From Candidatus Thorarchaeota archaeon (lineage in GTDB: Archaea > Asgardarchaeota > Thorarchaeia > Thorarchaeales > Thorarchaeaceae): a stretch of DNA of 64,000 nt. Positions 33,715 through 42,900 of this stretch are shown here, piece after piece (the stretch's first letter is position 1; the number at the start of each line of letters is the position of its first letter). The position numbers were made by a program, and so were the translations under genes. The stretch lies in assembly GCA_008080745.1 (NCBI GenBank), contig SHMX01000004.1, positions 1 to 64,000 on the forward strand, written 5' to 3'. Below the pieces are notes generated by a model, which made no database searches, had not been told where the DNA came from, and saw only the letters and a program-made list of their open reading frames with translations.

Positions 33715-34998
33715 ATGAGAGTCGTTCTAATTGGATATGGCCCAAGCTCTGTTGCTGCCGCAATCGCTCTAAGAGCTTTTGATTCCGATGCTTACACTAC
33801 CATACTTACAAGAGAAGATCGTCCTGCGCATAGAAGACCCGGTGTAGCTCTGGCATTGGGTTCACCTGAAACCAATGAACTTGATATAGCTGATGCTTCA
33901 TTCGAATCTCTAGAGGAAAAAGGGATTCAAATAATCACAAAAGCAACTGTCATATCTGGAGACCCCAAATCCAATACTCTGACATATCTAGACTCCTCAG
34001 GCCAGAAGTCTGAAATAGAGTATGACTATCTTGTAATTGGAACTGGTGGTACTCCCACAATACCAATGATTCCTGGGAACGATTTGAAGGGAGTTCATAC
34101 CATTCAGACAATTGAAGATACCATCACCGTAGGGAAAGAGCTAGAAGACATTACTGATGTTGTTATTATTGGTGCTGGATTTAGCGGATTAGAAATGGCT
34201 GAGAAATTCCATAAGCTTGGTAAACATACACATATGGTAGTTCGATCAAGATTGATGCGTCGGCAATTGGAAGAGTCGATGAGTAATGAGCTATTACATC
34301 GCATTCCAAGAGGCTTACATGTTCATTGTGGGGTTTCACCTAAAGCTATACTTGGAGAAGATTGTGTTAAGGCAGTTCAAGTTGATGGTGACGAGATTCC
34401 CGCAGACTTGGTACTTTTTATGACTGGTGTCCGTCCAAATGTTACACTTGCAAAGAATCTTGGAGTAAAGATTGGTTCTCTTGGAGGTATCGTAGTGGAT
34501 GAACAAATGAGAACTTCAATCGATAACATCTTTGCTGTTGGTGATTGTATTGAAATGTTGGATAATCTCACCGGAAAACCGATTTTGATGCCAATCGGCA
34601 GTACAGCAGCACGATCTGGTAGACAGGCGGGGATTGCAATTGCAGGTTCTAAGAAAATTTATAGTGACGTTGCTTTGCGACTTCAATATGACCGGCTCTT
34701 CAATACTGATGTTGTCTGTGTTGGTCATTCCTCAGTAACTGCTGAAAATCTAGGTTTGAAGACAAATGTTCTTTTACATCAAGATTCTCATGAACACACT
34801 CATGTTGCCCTTGTGACAGATGGAGATGGGTATTTGATTGGAGGGCAGGTTATTTCATCCCGACTAGGTGCTCAGATTGGATACCAAATACTTGAACGTA
34901 TTCAAGAAAGAGCCAAACTGGACGAGAGCCCATTATTGGACTCCCGTCACAAACAGCTTCAAGAGCTTATGGATCACATCTTAGGTCCTATTCAATAG
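33715..34998 (+). CDS. FAD-dependent pyridine-nucleotide-disulfide-type oxidoreductase
   Basis: A 427-residue flavoprotein. N-terminal FAD motif VLIGYGPSSVAAAIAL; second Rossmann motif VVIIGAGFSGLEMAEKF (about 146); ATG motif YLVIGTGGTP; and the FAD-binding IDNIFAVGDCIE (about 270). The layout is that of NADH oxidase/CoA-disulfide reductase and ferredoxin/rubredoxin reductases. The redox-active Cys of the NOX/CoADR group (around residue 43) is absent: the segment reads HRRPGVALALGSP. A reductase of the rubredoxin/ferredoxin type is thus more likely; the partner is unknown. ATG 33715 has GAGGTGA at 7 bp (a TTG at 33709 would overlap the subtilase stop). It converges with the next subtilase, overlapping by 11 bp. 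Confidence 0.85.
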   Translation: MRVVLIGYGPSSVAAAIALRAFDSDAYTTILTREDRPAHRRPGVALALGSPETNELDIADASFESLEEKGIQIITKATVISGDPKSNTLTYLDSSGQKSEIEYDYLVIGTGGTPTIPMIPGNDLKGVHTIQTIEDTITVGKELEDITDVVIIGAGFSGLEMAEKFHKLGKHTHMVVRSRLMRRQLEESMSNELLHRIPRGLHVHCGVSPKAILGEDCVKAVQVDGDEIPADLVLFMTGVRPNVTLAKNLGVKIGSLGGIVVDEQMRTSIDNIFAVGDCIEMLDNLTGKPILMPIGSTAARSGRQAGIAIAGSKKIYSDVALRLQYDRLFNTDVVCVGHSSVTAENLGLKTNVLLHQDSHEHTHVALVTDGDGYLIGGQVISSRLGAQIGYQILERIQERAKLDESPLLDSRHKQLQELMDHILGPIQ

Positions 34999-37873
34999 AT
35001 GGGGGTTGGTGGTCATCCTCCCAAAGAGGTGTCCACTCTTCCTCATCTTTCTTTGAGCTTTTTGATTTTCTCATATATCTCTTTATACCGATGTATGCGA
35101 GACCAATTCCAACGACACCTAGAAGGCTATAGATTACTGTCATAACAATTGCATCATCTATGGGTCTTACAGGTATTAGGAGATTCTTAGAGATTGTTCG
35201 AGTGTTCCCTTCGCTATCTGTTGCAACTACAGTAACATGGTAAAAACCAGCACTTTCCATTGTAAACGAGTACGTGTATACATATCCAAGCCTAGTTTCT
35301 GCATTGCCAACAACCTCATTTCCATCAGCATCGACTAAAGTGATACTCACATCCTGTAAATCCTCGTCAAACACGTATGCGGTAATGTTGGCAACTTCTC
35401 CAACTCTTGATGATTCAAGCACCAAATCGTAAACTCGAGGTCTCTCTGGTATGATTTCTTGTGCTAGATTTCTAAGCAATCGAAGATTGTCTGCATCTCC
35501 CTCAAGTGCGTCATAGATTGTATTGTCATAAAGAGTGGATCCATCAGATATGACAATTACTTTTCCTTTTCCTGATTCAGCTACTGCGACGATTGCCTCT
35601 GTTCTATCGGAATCCACCCAGAACAATCCCTGGGCACCAGCAATAGATGAATCTACTGATAAAGTGCCACCTGTTATTATGTATAGATTTTCTACACCCT
35701 GTACTAGAGGATGGTTCTCAACAGCTCCCCCATAGTCTAAACCATAGTAAAGACCTGTGAAATCATCCGGCCCTTCGCCAATTCCATTTCTATCTACAGT
35801 GATACCATACGGTTCAAGGATAGCGTTATACGAATTAATTGCAAAACTTGCTGTTTGTTCTACCTCATTATAGTACTCGGAGAGGACTATCAATGTCCCC
35901 CCAGCATTCACGAATTCATGTAGAGCTTCTATCTCTGATTCTGCATAGACATTTTCCGTATCCATAATCATGAAAATATCCGCTGTTGACAGACCGCTAG
36001 TATCTATCTCCTTTGGAACAAAATCAGATGGACTTCCGAATTCGTCCATCACAATCCCTTTCTGTTTCAAGTACTCATCAAAATATCTGTAAGACTCGGG
36101 TGAATCTGGATCCTCCGGGGAGTGATGCGACATATCTACCAATAATTTTCCACCAAAAGTTGTAACTTGTAATTCCAATTCCATAGTTGCTATGACTATA
36201 TCTGATGAAGTTACAATCTGTAGCTCTCCAAAGTAATTCCCAATATCTGATAGAGGTAATTCCTCAGGCACTTCTGTAGTAACCTCGAAATAGGAATAAC
36301 CTTCAATGATTGACAAGGTAGAAGGTCTGAAATTTATGAATCTGCTAGCATTACCCTCAATCAAAATATCGTGCTCTCCTAGAGTCTGAGTTGACAAAAT
36401 GGTGGCATTCATTGTCTGTCTCTCATCTCCCATGATGAGTACCTGTGAGCTGCCAGGGAGAGTTGGATATTTGTTTGGACTGATAATAGTAATCTCATTC
36501 GATTTTTCATCCAATAATTCAGCAGATTTACTGACATTAGCAAGACCCCATCCCTGTGCCATAGGATCAAGCCCTAAGTCTGTACAGCCTGCCATTAGGA
36601 ATGTCTTTACTTGAATAGGATCCAAGTCTGAAGATTTATCCAGAAGAAGTGCTGCCAAACCAGCCACAAGTGGAGCTGAAGCAGATGTTCCTGACCATAA
36701 TGTGTAATCATTTCCATATTGCGATACATTGTAAGCTGGGAACTCCCAGGTAGCCTGAGATGCTCTGGCAGAAAGAAGTTGGTATCCTGGAGCTAGGAGG
36801 TCTGGTTTTGGATAGTTACCTACTGGATCGGTCTGTGTTCGCTGAACGGGACCTCTACTACTGAAATCTACAATTCCAGTGTCTCTTACCGAGGCTCCAA
36901 CTGTAATCGCCTCCTCTGTTATCCCTGGAGAATTAATTGTAGAAGTAGCTGGACCGCTATTTCCTGCTGATATTACGGCATTTATTCCCTGAGCGACTGC
37001 TTCTTTAGTAGCCTGATACGATGGTTCTTGGAATAGACCCGTATCAATCCAATCGCCTCCTAGACTTAACACAATGATATCCGCACCATTCTGCACAGCA
37101 TATTCTATACCCTCAGCTATTACTGAATCGTCTCCTGCACCGTCTGCATCTAAAACTTTCACAATCATTAGGTCCGCACCTGGTGCCATTCCTGTATATT
37201 CACCACCTGACACCTGACCAGTACCTGCAACTAACCAACTGACTGCTGTTCCATGTCCATTATCATCATATGCCTCAGACTCTTCATTTACAAGGTCATG
37301 AAAGTGAGCTACTTTCCCAATCAAATCCGGATGTTCTGTGTCACAGCCAGAATCAAGCACTGCAACTGTTACCCCCGTTCCGTTGTAACCTTGATTCCAT
37401 AAGTCTTGAACATGCAACAGTCCATCGGGGTGCACATATTCGTTAGTACTCGCAAGAGAGAATGTTTTTTCTTCTGGAATAATATCTTCTATTCTGTGTT
37501 CTTTATCATACATTATTGAAACAACATCAGGAATCTTGCTGAGTTTTATGATGGCATCACGATCAGCATACAACGAGGTTACTGGAATAATATCAAAGGT
37601 ATGTCGAATCTCAACGTGAGGTGTATTCGTTTCAACTATCTTTTTCATCAAGTATGGTGAGATCCCCTCTTGAAAACGAATGTTTATGGGAAACTGAACA
37701 TCCTCAGAGGTCCAGCTAATCTCATTGAGAAGGAATTGATCAATCACAGGATTACTATCAGTTGCTTCTGTTGCATAATCCATGACGATAATTGATGTTG
37801 GGATAATTAGTATTGCAACGATTACCATTGCAAACATGCGAGTTCTAAAGACATTATTGTAGCGTGTCATCAC
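34988..37873 (-). CDS. Membrane-anchored subtilase (S8), 961 aa
   Basis: Secreted serine protease. Residues 1-35 contain a signal/anchor segment. The triad is intact: Asp in VAVLDSGCDTEHP (about 173), His in DDNGHGTAVSWLVAGT (about 206) and Ser in WSGTSASAPLVAGLAAL (about 394), with oxyanion Asn in ISAGNSGP. After the catalytic domain, residues about 590-720 resemble a GATase1/IFT52-like alpha/beta domain (STADIFMIMDTENVYAESEIEALHEF split, AGGTLIVLSEYYNE). Residues about 800-890 are Ig-like, followed by one membrane helix (about 905-925) and a highly charged cytoplasmic tail (KSSKKDEEEW). This resembles the archaeal tripeptidyl-peptidase/pyrolysin style of cell-surface subtilase. Its promoter lies in the 37874-38038 gap. 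Confidence 0.92.
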   Translation of the reverse strand: MMTRYNNVFRTRMFAMVIVAILIIPTSIIVMDYATEATDSNPVIDQFLLNEISWTSEDVQFPINIRFQEGISPYLMKKIVETNTPHVEIRHTFDIIPVTSLYADRDAIIKLSKIPDVVSIMYDKEHRIEDIIPEEKTFSLASTNEYVHPDGLLHVQDLWNQGYNGTGVTVAVLDSGCDTEHPDLIGKVAHFHDLVNEESEAYDDNGHGTAVSWLVAGTGQVSGGEYTGMAPGADLMIVKVLDADGAGDDSVIAEGIEYAVQNGADIIVLSLGGDWIDTGLFQEPSYQATKEAVAQGINAVISAGNSGPATSTINSPGITEEAITVGASVRDTGIVDFSSRGPVQRTQTDPVGNYPKPDLLAPGYQLLSARASQATWEFPAYNVSQYGNDYTLWSGTSASAPLVAGLAALLLDKSSDLDPIQVKTFLMAGCTDLGLDPMAQGWGLANVSKSAELLDEKSNEITIISPNKYPTLPGSSQVLIMGDERQTMNATILSTQTLGEHDILIEGNASRFINFRPSTLSIIEGYSYFEVTTEVPEELPLSDIGNYFGELQIVTSSDIVIATMELELQVTTFGGKLLVDMSHHSPEDPDSPESYRYFDEYLKQKGIVMDEFGSPSDFVPKEIDTSGLSTADIFMIMDTENVYAESEIEALHEFVNAGGTLIVLSEYYNEVEQTASFAINSYNAILEPYGITVDRNGIGEGPDDFTGLYYGLDYGGAVENHPLVQGVENLYIITGGTLSVDSSIAGAQGLFWVDSDRTEAIVAVAESGKGKVIVISDGSTLYDNTIYDALEGDADNLRLLRNLAQEIIPERPRVYDLVLESSRVGEVANITAYVFDEDLQDVSITLVDADGNEVVGNAETRLGYVYTYSFTMESAGFYHVTVVATDSEGNTRTISKNLLIPVRPIDDAIVMTVIYSLLGVVGIGLAYIGIKRYMRKSKSSKKDEEEWTPLWEDDHQPPSIE

Positions 37874-37930
37874 TAGCAGCCCTTTCTCCGATTTCGTCTT
37901 GACTTCAATTAAGCATTGTCTTATCTGCCG

Positions 37931-37953
37931 ACCGAGATAAATTATAGCTCGGT
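37931..37953. promoter_or_regulatory. Inverted repeat flanking a TATA-like element
   Basis: ACCGAG (37931-37936) and CTCGGT (37948-37953) flank the AT core ATAAATTATAG. On the minus strand the core reads CTATAATTTAT, a TATA element about 65 bp upstream of the subtilase ATG at 37873, so a factor bound to the arms would cover the TBP site. The seven T after the right arm on the plus strand also make it terminator-like, but no gene ends upstream of it. Confidence 0.4.
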
Positions 37954-38038
37954 TTTTTTGAGAAATGGAGAAATATGATTTTTTGTTGATATTATGTTAG
38001 TTGCATAGATTACTCTTGCAATGAAGGTGTGAAAGACT

Positions 38039-38332
38039 ATGGGTACAAAACCACCACTCTATGAAAGACGACTTCAGATTAAGCACTTCTTCGATGACCG
38101 AGATACAGGTCAGACAAGACGTACTTGGCTTGAGATTCAACTACAACCGCCTGAAACCACATCAGAAGGATGGGTCAATGATGGTAAAATACGAATCTCA
38201 CTCGGTGAAGGCAGAGATATCAAAGGAGCATTTCTTCTCTCAGTTGAAGAGGCATTGCGTTTAGCAAAGGGTTTGGAAATGGCTGCAGAGGATCACGAGG
38301 CGGTTAAGGCTGAACTCTGGCGGGAAAGATAA
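38039..38332 (+). CDS. Hypothetical protein, 97 aa
   Basis: Family not recognised. Highly charged soluble protein: YERRLQIKHFFDDRDTGQTRRTWLEIQLQ (two strands), then DGKIRISLGEGRDIKGAFLLSVEEALRLAKGLEMAAEDHEAV, a strand-loop-helix with an amphipathic C-terminal helix. The strand-rich front with basic residues and a final helix resembles small nucleic-acid-binding proteins, but I cannot assign a family. ATG 38039; a nearby GGTGTGA gives weak ribosome binding. Divergent from the 961-residue subtilase. Confidence 0.65.
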   Translation: MGTKPPLYERRLQIKHFFDDRDTGQTRRTWLEIQLQPPETTSEGWVNDGKIRISLGEGRDIKGAFLLSVEEALRLAKGLEMAAEDHEAVKAELWRER

Positions 38333-38372
38333 GGAGGATTGTCTAATGGGTAAATCTCCTTCTTTTTCTTCT
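38333..38372 (+). terminator. Weak hairpin plus T-tract after the 97-aa gene
   Basis: GGAGGATT and AAATCTCC can pair imperfectly around a 10-nt loop and are followed by TTCTTTTTCTTC. The short gap to the next gene's TATA element suggests separate transcripts. Confidence 0.35.
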
Positions 38373-38404
38373 ATTTGATATACTCATTATAACTCGGCAT
38401 AACA

Positions 38405-38413
38405 GATTTATTG
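38405..38413 (+). promoter_or_regulatory. TATA-like element and strong Shine-Dalgarno for the 38457 start
   Basis: GATTTATTG at 38405-38413 predicts a start of transcription near 38432. AAGGAGGA at 38443-38450 is a near-perfect anti-SD match 7 bp before TTG 38457, which argues that TTG 38457, not ATG 38415, begins the next protein. Confidence 0.5.
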
Positions 38414-38456
38414 TATGGCTTACACGTATAGAGTTGACAGAAAAGGAGGAATCCTC

Positions 38457-39629
38457 TTGCTAGACTCTGATGTATTAAATGAAATCCACACATTGATTGA
38501 TTTTGGTTTTCCAATGGGAGATATTGTAGCAGTTATTCCCTATGTTTTTCCATTGCTACTCTTATCGATTATTCTATTGTTATATCAACGATATATGATT
38601 CCAGATGAAATCCGTAGAAATCTGCTTGTCTTTATTGGAATATTCTCATTCACCATCGCTACACTATTGCTTCTCTATTCAGCATTTGGAGCTATGTGGT
38701 GGGGACTGGATGAGTTAACTTTTGGCTCGTGGTATCCTTTCATTGCAGCTCTCCAAGGACTGACCAACTTGATATTTGGATCTGTTTTTGGTAGTCTAGC
38801 GTATATTATTGGAATTGGAATTGGATTTTTCGTCCTTGCAAATCTTGTGATTGCTCCACCAGACCCTGACTTTGTTGGTCTTAGAGCAGAATTAAAGGAA
38901 GCAGAAGATAATATCAAAGAGCTCGAATCAGATGTTAAAAGTCTGGCCGAAGAGAAAAACAAGTTAGAAGCCGAGAATAAGAAACTAAATGAATTTCTGT
39001 CCGAGAGAGAAGAGTCTCTAAAGAAACTTCAGACTCAAGTAGAATCTCTTACAACTGAAGTGGAATCATTGAAATCTGAAGAAGGGGAACCAGTAGAAAA
39101 GGTCCCACTGGAGCAGCTTGAAACACTCAGGATGGAACTTGATCAAGCCCGTAGCGAGGCAGAGGCTGCAAAAACACAGGAACAAGAACTTCTCGAAACT
39201 GTTTCTAGAAAGGATCAGACTATCAGCACTTTACAATCTGAACTAGCTGAAGCCAAATCAACTAAAACACCAGATAGCGAAGCAACACCTCCGGTGTCTG
39301 ATGAAGTGGTCAAATCACTTAAGGAACAGTTACAATCATGTAAAGAGAAATTGGAAAACTACGCTCGTAGAGCAGAAACCGCAACCGAAGTATCTGATAG
39401 TGTAATTTCGGATCTGGTTCATTTAATATCTCAAATAGAAAGTAGTCAATTAGATGCTTCAAGTAAAGAAGTTCTAACTGACCTTGTTGAAGGACTGGGT
39501 AGATCTGTAGGTAGAGTTTCTGGTCCCCCTGGTGAGAAAGAGAAAGATGAACCCAAGATTGAGATGATTGGCGCTGTCATGATGGTTCATGAAATTGTGG
39601 ATGGTGTCAAGAAATTAACTAGAAAATAG
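38457..39629 (+). CDS. Membrane protein with long cytoplasmic coiled coil
   Basis: From TTG 38457 behind AAGGAGGA, about 390 residues; the ATG at 38415 would add 14 residues but overlaps the probable promoter. Three transmembrane helices lie in the first 140 residues (about 17-43, 55-80, 100-135; e.g. VFPLLLLSIILLLY and IIGIGIGFFVLANLVI). They are followed by a coiled coil of about 130 residues with clear heptads (IKELESDVKSLAEEKNKLEAENKKL...), a Pro/Ser/Thr linker, a second short coiled coil and a terminal helix EMIGAVMMVHEIVDGVKKL. The architecture suggests a membrane-tethered scaffold or cell-shape factor; no family was recognised. A hairpin terminator follows directly. Confidence 0.75.
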   Translation: MLDSDVLNEIHTLIDFGFPMGDIVAVIPYVFPLLLLSIILLLYQRYMIPDEIRRNLLVFIGIFSFTIATLLLLYSAFGAMWWGLDELTFGSWYPFIAALQGLTNLIFGSVFGSLAYIIGIGIGFFVLANLVIAPPDPDFVGLRAELKEAEDNIKELESDVKSLAEEKNKLEAENKKLNEFLSEREESLKKLQTQVESLTTEVESLKSEEGEPVEKVPLEQLETLRMELDQARSEAEAAKTQEQELLETVSRKDQTISTLQSELAEAKSTKTPDSEATPPVSDEVVKSLKEQLQSCKEKLENYARRAETATEVSDSVISDLVHLISQIESSQLDASSKEVLTDLVEGLGRSVGRVSGPPGEKEKDEPKIEMIGAVMMVHEIVDGVKKLTRK

Positions 39630-39660
39630 GAACAGGCTCTTCTGTTCCTCATTCCTTTTT
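39628..39660 (+). terminator. Hairpin terminator overlapping the stop codon
   Basis: Stem AGGAACAG (39628-39635) and CTGTTCCT (39642-39649) begins within the stop codon of the coiled-coil gene and is followed by CATTCCTTTTTCTT. Confidence 0.75.
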
Positions 39661-39946
39661 CTTACATTTTTAATTTCAGATTGCTTAAATTAAGGCCGGG
39701 GTTCACAACAGTATCATGGTGATGAAACTCCCTTTGAGTCGTAAGCTTTAATAATGACGAATATCTCATTTTGAATAATCACACTTTGAGTAGAGAACGC
39801 GGAAAGAGGAGAAAAACTTACCACGTTTATGAATTTGGTAAGTTCTGAGGTTTTGCTACCGTGTACTCGGCACACCATATGGTGTATGCCGTGTGAAACG
39901 ATGTGTGTTCTCTATAATATACCGAAGAGTGAGGAATGATTAAAAA
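39630..39946 (+). promoter_or_regulatory. 317-bp upstream region of the 1585-aa subtilase
   Basis: Besides the terminator at its left end it contains TTACCA/TGGTAA arms (39819-39842 area), an imperfect palindrome centred on ACACCATATGGTGT near 39870-39890, a TATAATATACC element at 39913-39923 and a GTGAGGAATGA ribosome site about 8 bp before ATG 39947. If the TATAATATA element were the promoter the ribosome site would not be transcribed, so the real promoter is probably further up and the palindrome lies in the leader or operator. No gene is seen here. Confidence 0.45.
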
Positions 39947-42900
39947 ATGAATAAGAAGAGGATAGCTCTCGTTCTGTTCCTCGCAGCAGCCATGAGTCTT
40001 TCAATGTGTTTTGCACCCATGGTTCCTGTAGCTCAGACCGAAGAAAACGCTCTTCCATCATATACCCCTGAACAAATGCAGGAGATTGAAGACTTCTACG
40101 AGGTCGTCAATGCCCCTGACTTTAAACCAGAGGTAGACAGTCTTATCTCATCTTGGCTTGCTGGCGAAGATGTTACAGACAGACTTGTAATGCGTGATGG
40201 AATGCCAAGCGTTATGATCTACGGTACTGCAGACATGGATATGGACAGAATCGAAGAAATAGTTGAAGTCGGCTGGAAAGTCGACCTTAGAGCGTTCCGT
40301 GTTGTCAAGGCTTATCTGCCTTCAATTTCTTCTGTTGATGCACTTCTCGCATTCGATGGTGTTGCCACCATTGCAGCTAACGAGAAAGCATTCTCACACG
40401 ATGATCTTCAAAAGACCATCGATGTTGCACCACCAACCGAACCAGGTTTGGATATGGAGCAAGTAGCAGAAATTGTAAACGCAGATGACATGTGGGCAGA
40501 TTACACCGGTGACGGTGTAACAGTAGGCCACGTTGACACAGGATGTGACTTTGGTCACCCCGCTCTACAACACGCATATCACGGAGATACCTATGACCCA
40601 ACCGGTTATGGAATCGTACCCACTTTCTACCATGCTAACTCCACTGACGTGTCCAATGTGACCGAGTGGCTTGCAGGTGGTAATCTACTTACCTACGTAA
40701 GTGGTGGTAAGACCTACGTCAATACTACTGGCTGGGATCCACTGCTAAACATGCAGGGTAGCGGACGCCATCTTATGGGACTTTTGCCTCCTTATGGTGA
40801 TGGTTACCCATATGGTTCTGTTATTGGATTCATCGGTCTATATGAATGGGCATGGGGTATTTCCAATGCATCCGAGTTTATTGCAAATGAAATCTGGGAT
40901 GACTGGGAACTACCAACTGGTATTACCGGTAACTACAGTCTTGGTTGGGTTTACCAACAGAGATACAGTCCCTACACGAAGATGTTCGCTCCCGCACTCG
41001 TCTTTGATGACGGTGGCGACTGGCAACTTGTCATTGACTGGGAAGGTGCCGAAGGATGGACAGCTATGTGGAATGGTGCTATCTACTGGGAGAGTCTTGA
41101 TCTCAACGACACAGCCGATAGAAGCATGCTAGTGGACTTGTTTGACTGGAGCTTCGCAGATGATTATGCTGAAGGCGATGTCTACAACCTAGCAGATCCC
41201 ATTGTCGCAGAAGACATTGACGCTGATGGAATCGACGATCTAAGCCTTGGAGCACTGTCATGGACCTATGACGATGCTGGCTGGTTCGCTGATGAAGTCA
41301 TGTTCAAAGGATTCCGCTCAGATGGTGACGCAATCTCATTGTACTATGACCATGGTACTCACGGTACCGCTACTGCAGCACACGTTGCAGCTCGCGATTC
41401 TACCGCAAAGTACTATCAAGCAGACAATGACATGTACGTCAACTTCACTGGTATTGCACCAGATGCAAAACTCCTATCAGTTAACACAATCGTAGGTGGT
41501 GCTAGTGATTATGGTGGTTATCTGTGGATTTGTGGTTTCGACTACAATGCCACATCAGATACATTCTACTATAACGCAACCAGCACACACCAATCAGATC
41601 TAACAACAAACTCTTGGGGATGGATTACCGAACCAAGCAGTGAGTTCAACTACTTATCACTAACATGGACAGTTCTATCCGTTCCTGGTTTCCTTGATCC
41701 TGCTTATCCAGGCGTACTACACGTCTTCTCAGCAGGTAACGAGGGTGCAGGTTTCATGACTGGCGGTCCACCAGGCTCAAGCCCAGGTGTCCTTACAGTT
41801 GGTGCCTCCACAGCTAGTAAATGGCTAGGTTACTTGTACGGACCAACACAACCATACGCAAATGCACTTGCTAGTTTCACAAGCAAAGGACCTAACTTCT
41901 CTGGCTATCCAAAGCCTGATGTTGTAGCTCCTGGTCTTGCTGACTACTCAGCTAACCCATGGTATGGTCAATGGCTCGGACAGTATTACTACCCAAGTCC
42001 TTACGGATTTGCTCCAATTGCTAACACCACTCTATTCAGTGGTACAAGCCAAGCAGCTCCAATCGCAGCTGGTGTCGCAGCTCTTGTTGTTGAGGCAGCT
42101 GGTAGCGCACTCGCTCCATCTCGTATCAAATCAATATTACAGGGTACTGCTGACGATCTTGGTTACGATCCTGCAACACAGGGATTCGGTCTTGTTAACG
42201 CAGTCGAAGCTTGTGGTTTCGCAGACGGAACTGGAACCAACTACATTGGAGAAACCATGGATTCATTCAATAACATCGCAATGATGCTAGATGATGCATG
42301 GAACTACTGGGGTATGCTCTCAGGAATGGGTGCTACTGTAAACAAGACAACCACAGATCATCCACGTGATGTCAACGATGGCTCCATATTCTTTGGATAT
42401 GCTATGCCTGGTGACACAGTATCAGTTGGTTACAAGATTTATGACGCTGGCGATCCAGTAACGGTTGTAGGCGGTACGGGTATTGAAGCTGCTGTCCAAT
42501 ATGTTTGGGCTGAACAATACTCATTCCAAGGAACTACCTTCTGGTACAATGATACTGCAACTAACCCTGCTGGTAACATGATGTACGGGTACTATAATAT
42601 CAGTGCTGAAGTCAGTGATCCTGCCTTTGATACTGCTCTCGATACTTACAATTACATGACTGTAGTTGTAGGATTTGATGCAGCAGATGTCGCAGGTGCT
42701 GAACCATGGATGTTCCTCTATGATTGGGAGGATGTCAATGGAGATACTATGCCTAATGGCTACAACATGACCCTTGATGAGGGTGATGAGCTTGATAGGC
42801 TGACCAGTGCAAGTGATCCAAGCAACGTCAACATGATGCCCTATGCGGTTAATCCATCGGGTGATTTGAATGACAATCACGGATCAAACTTCACACTAGT

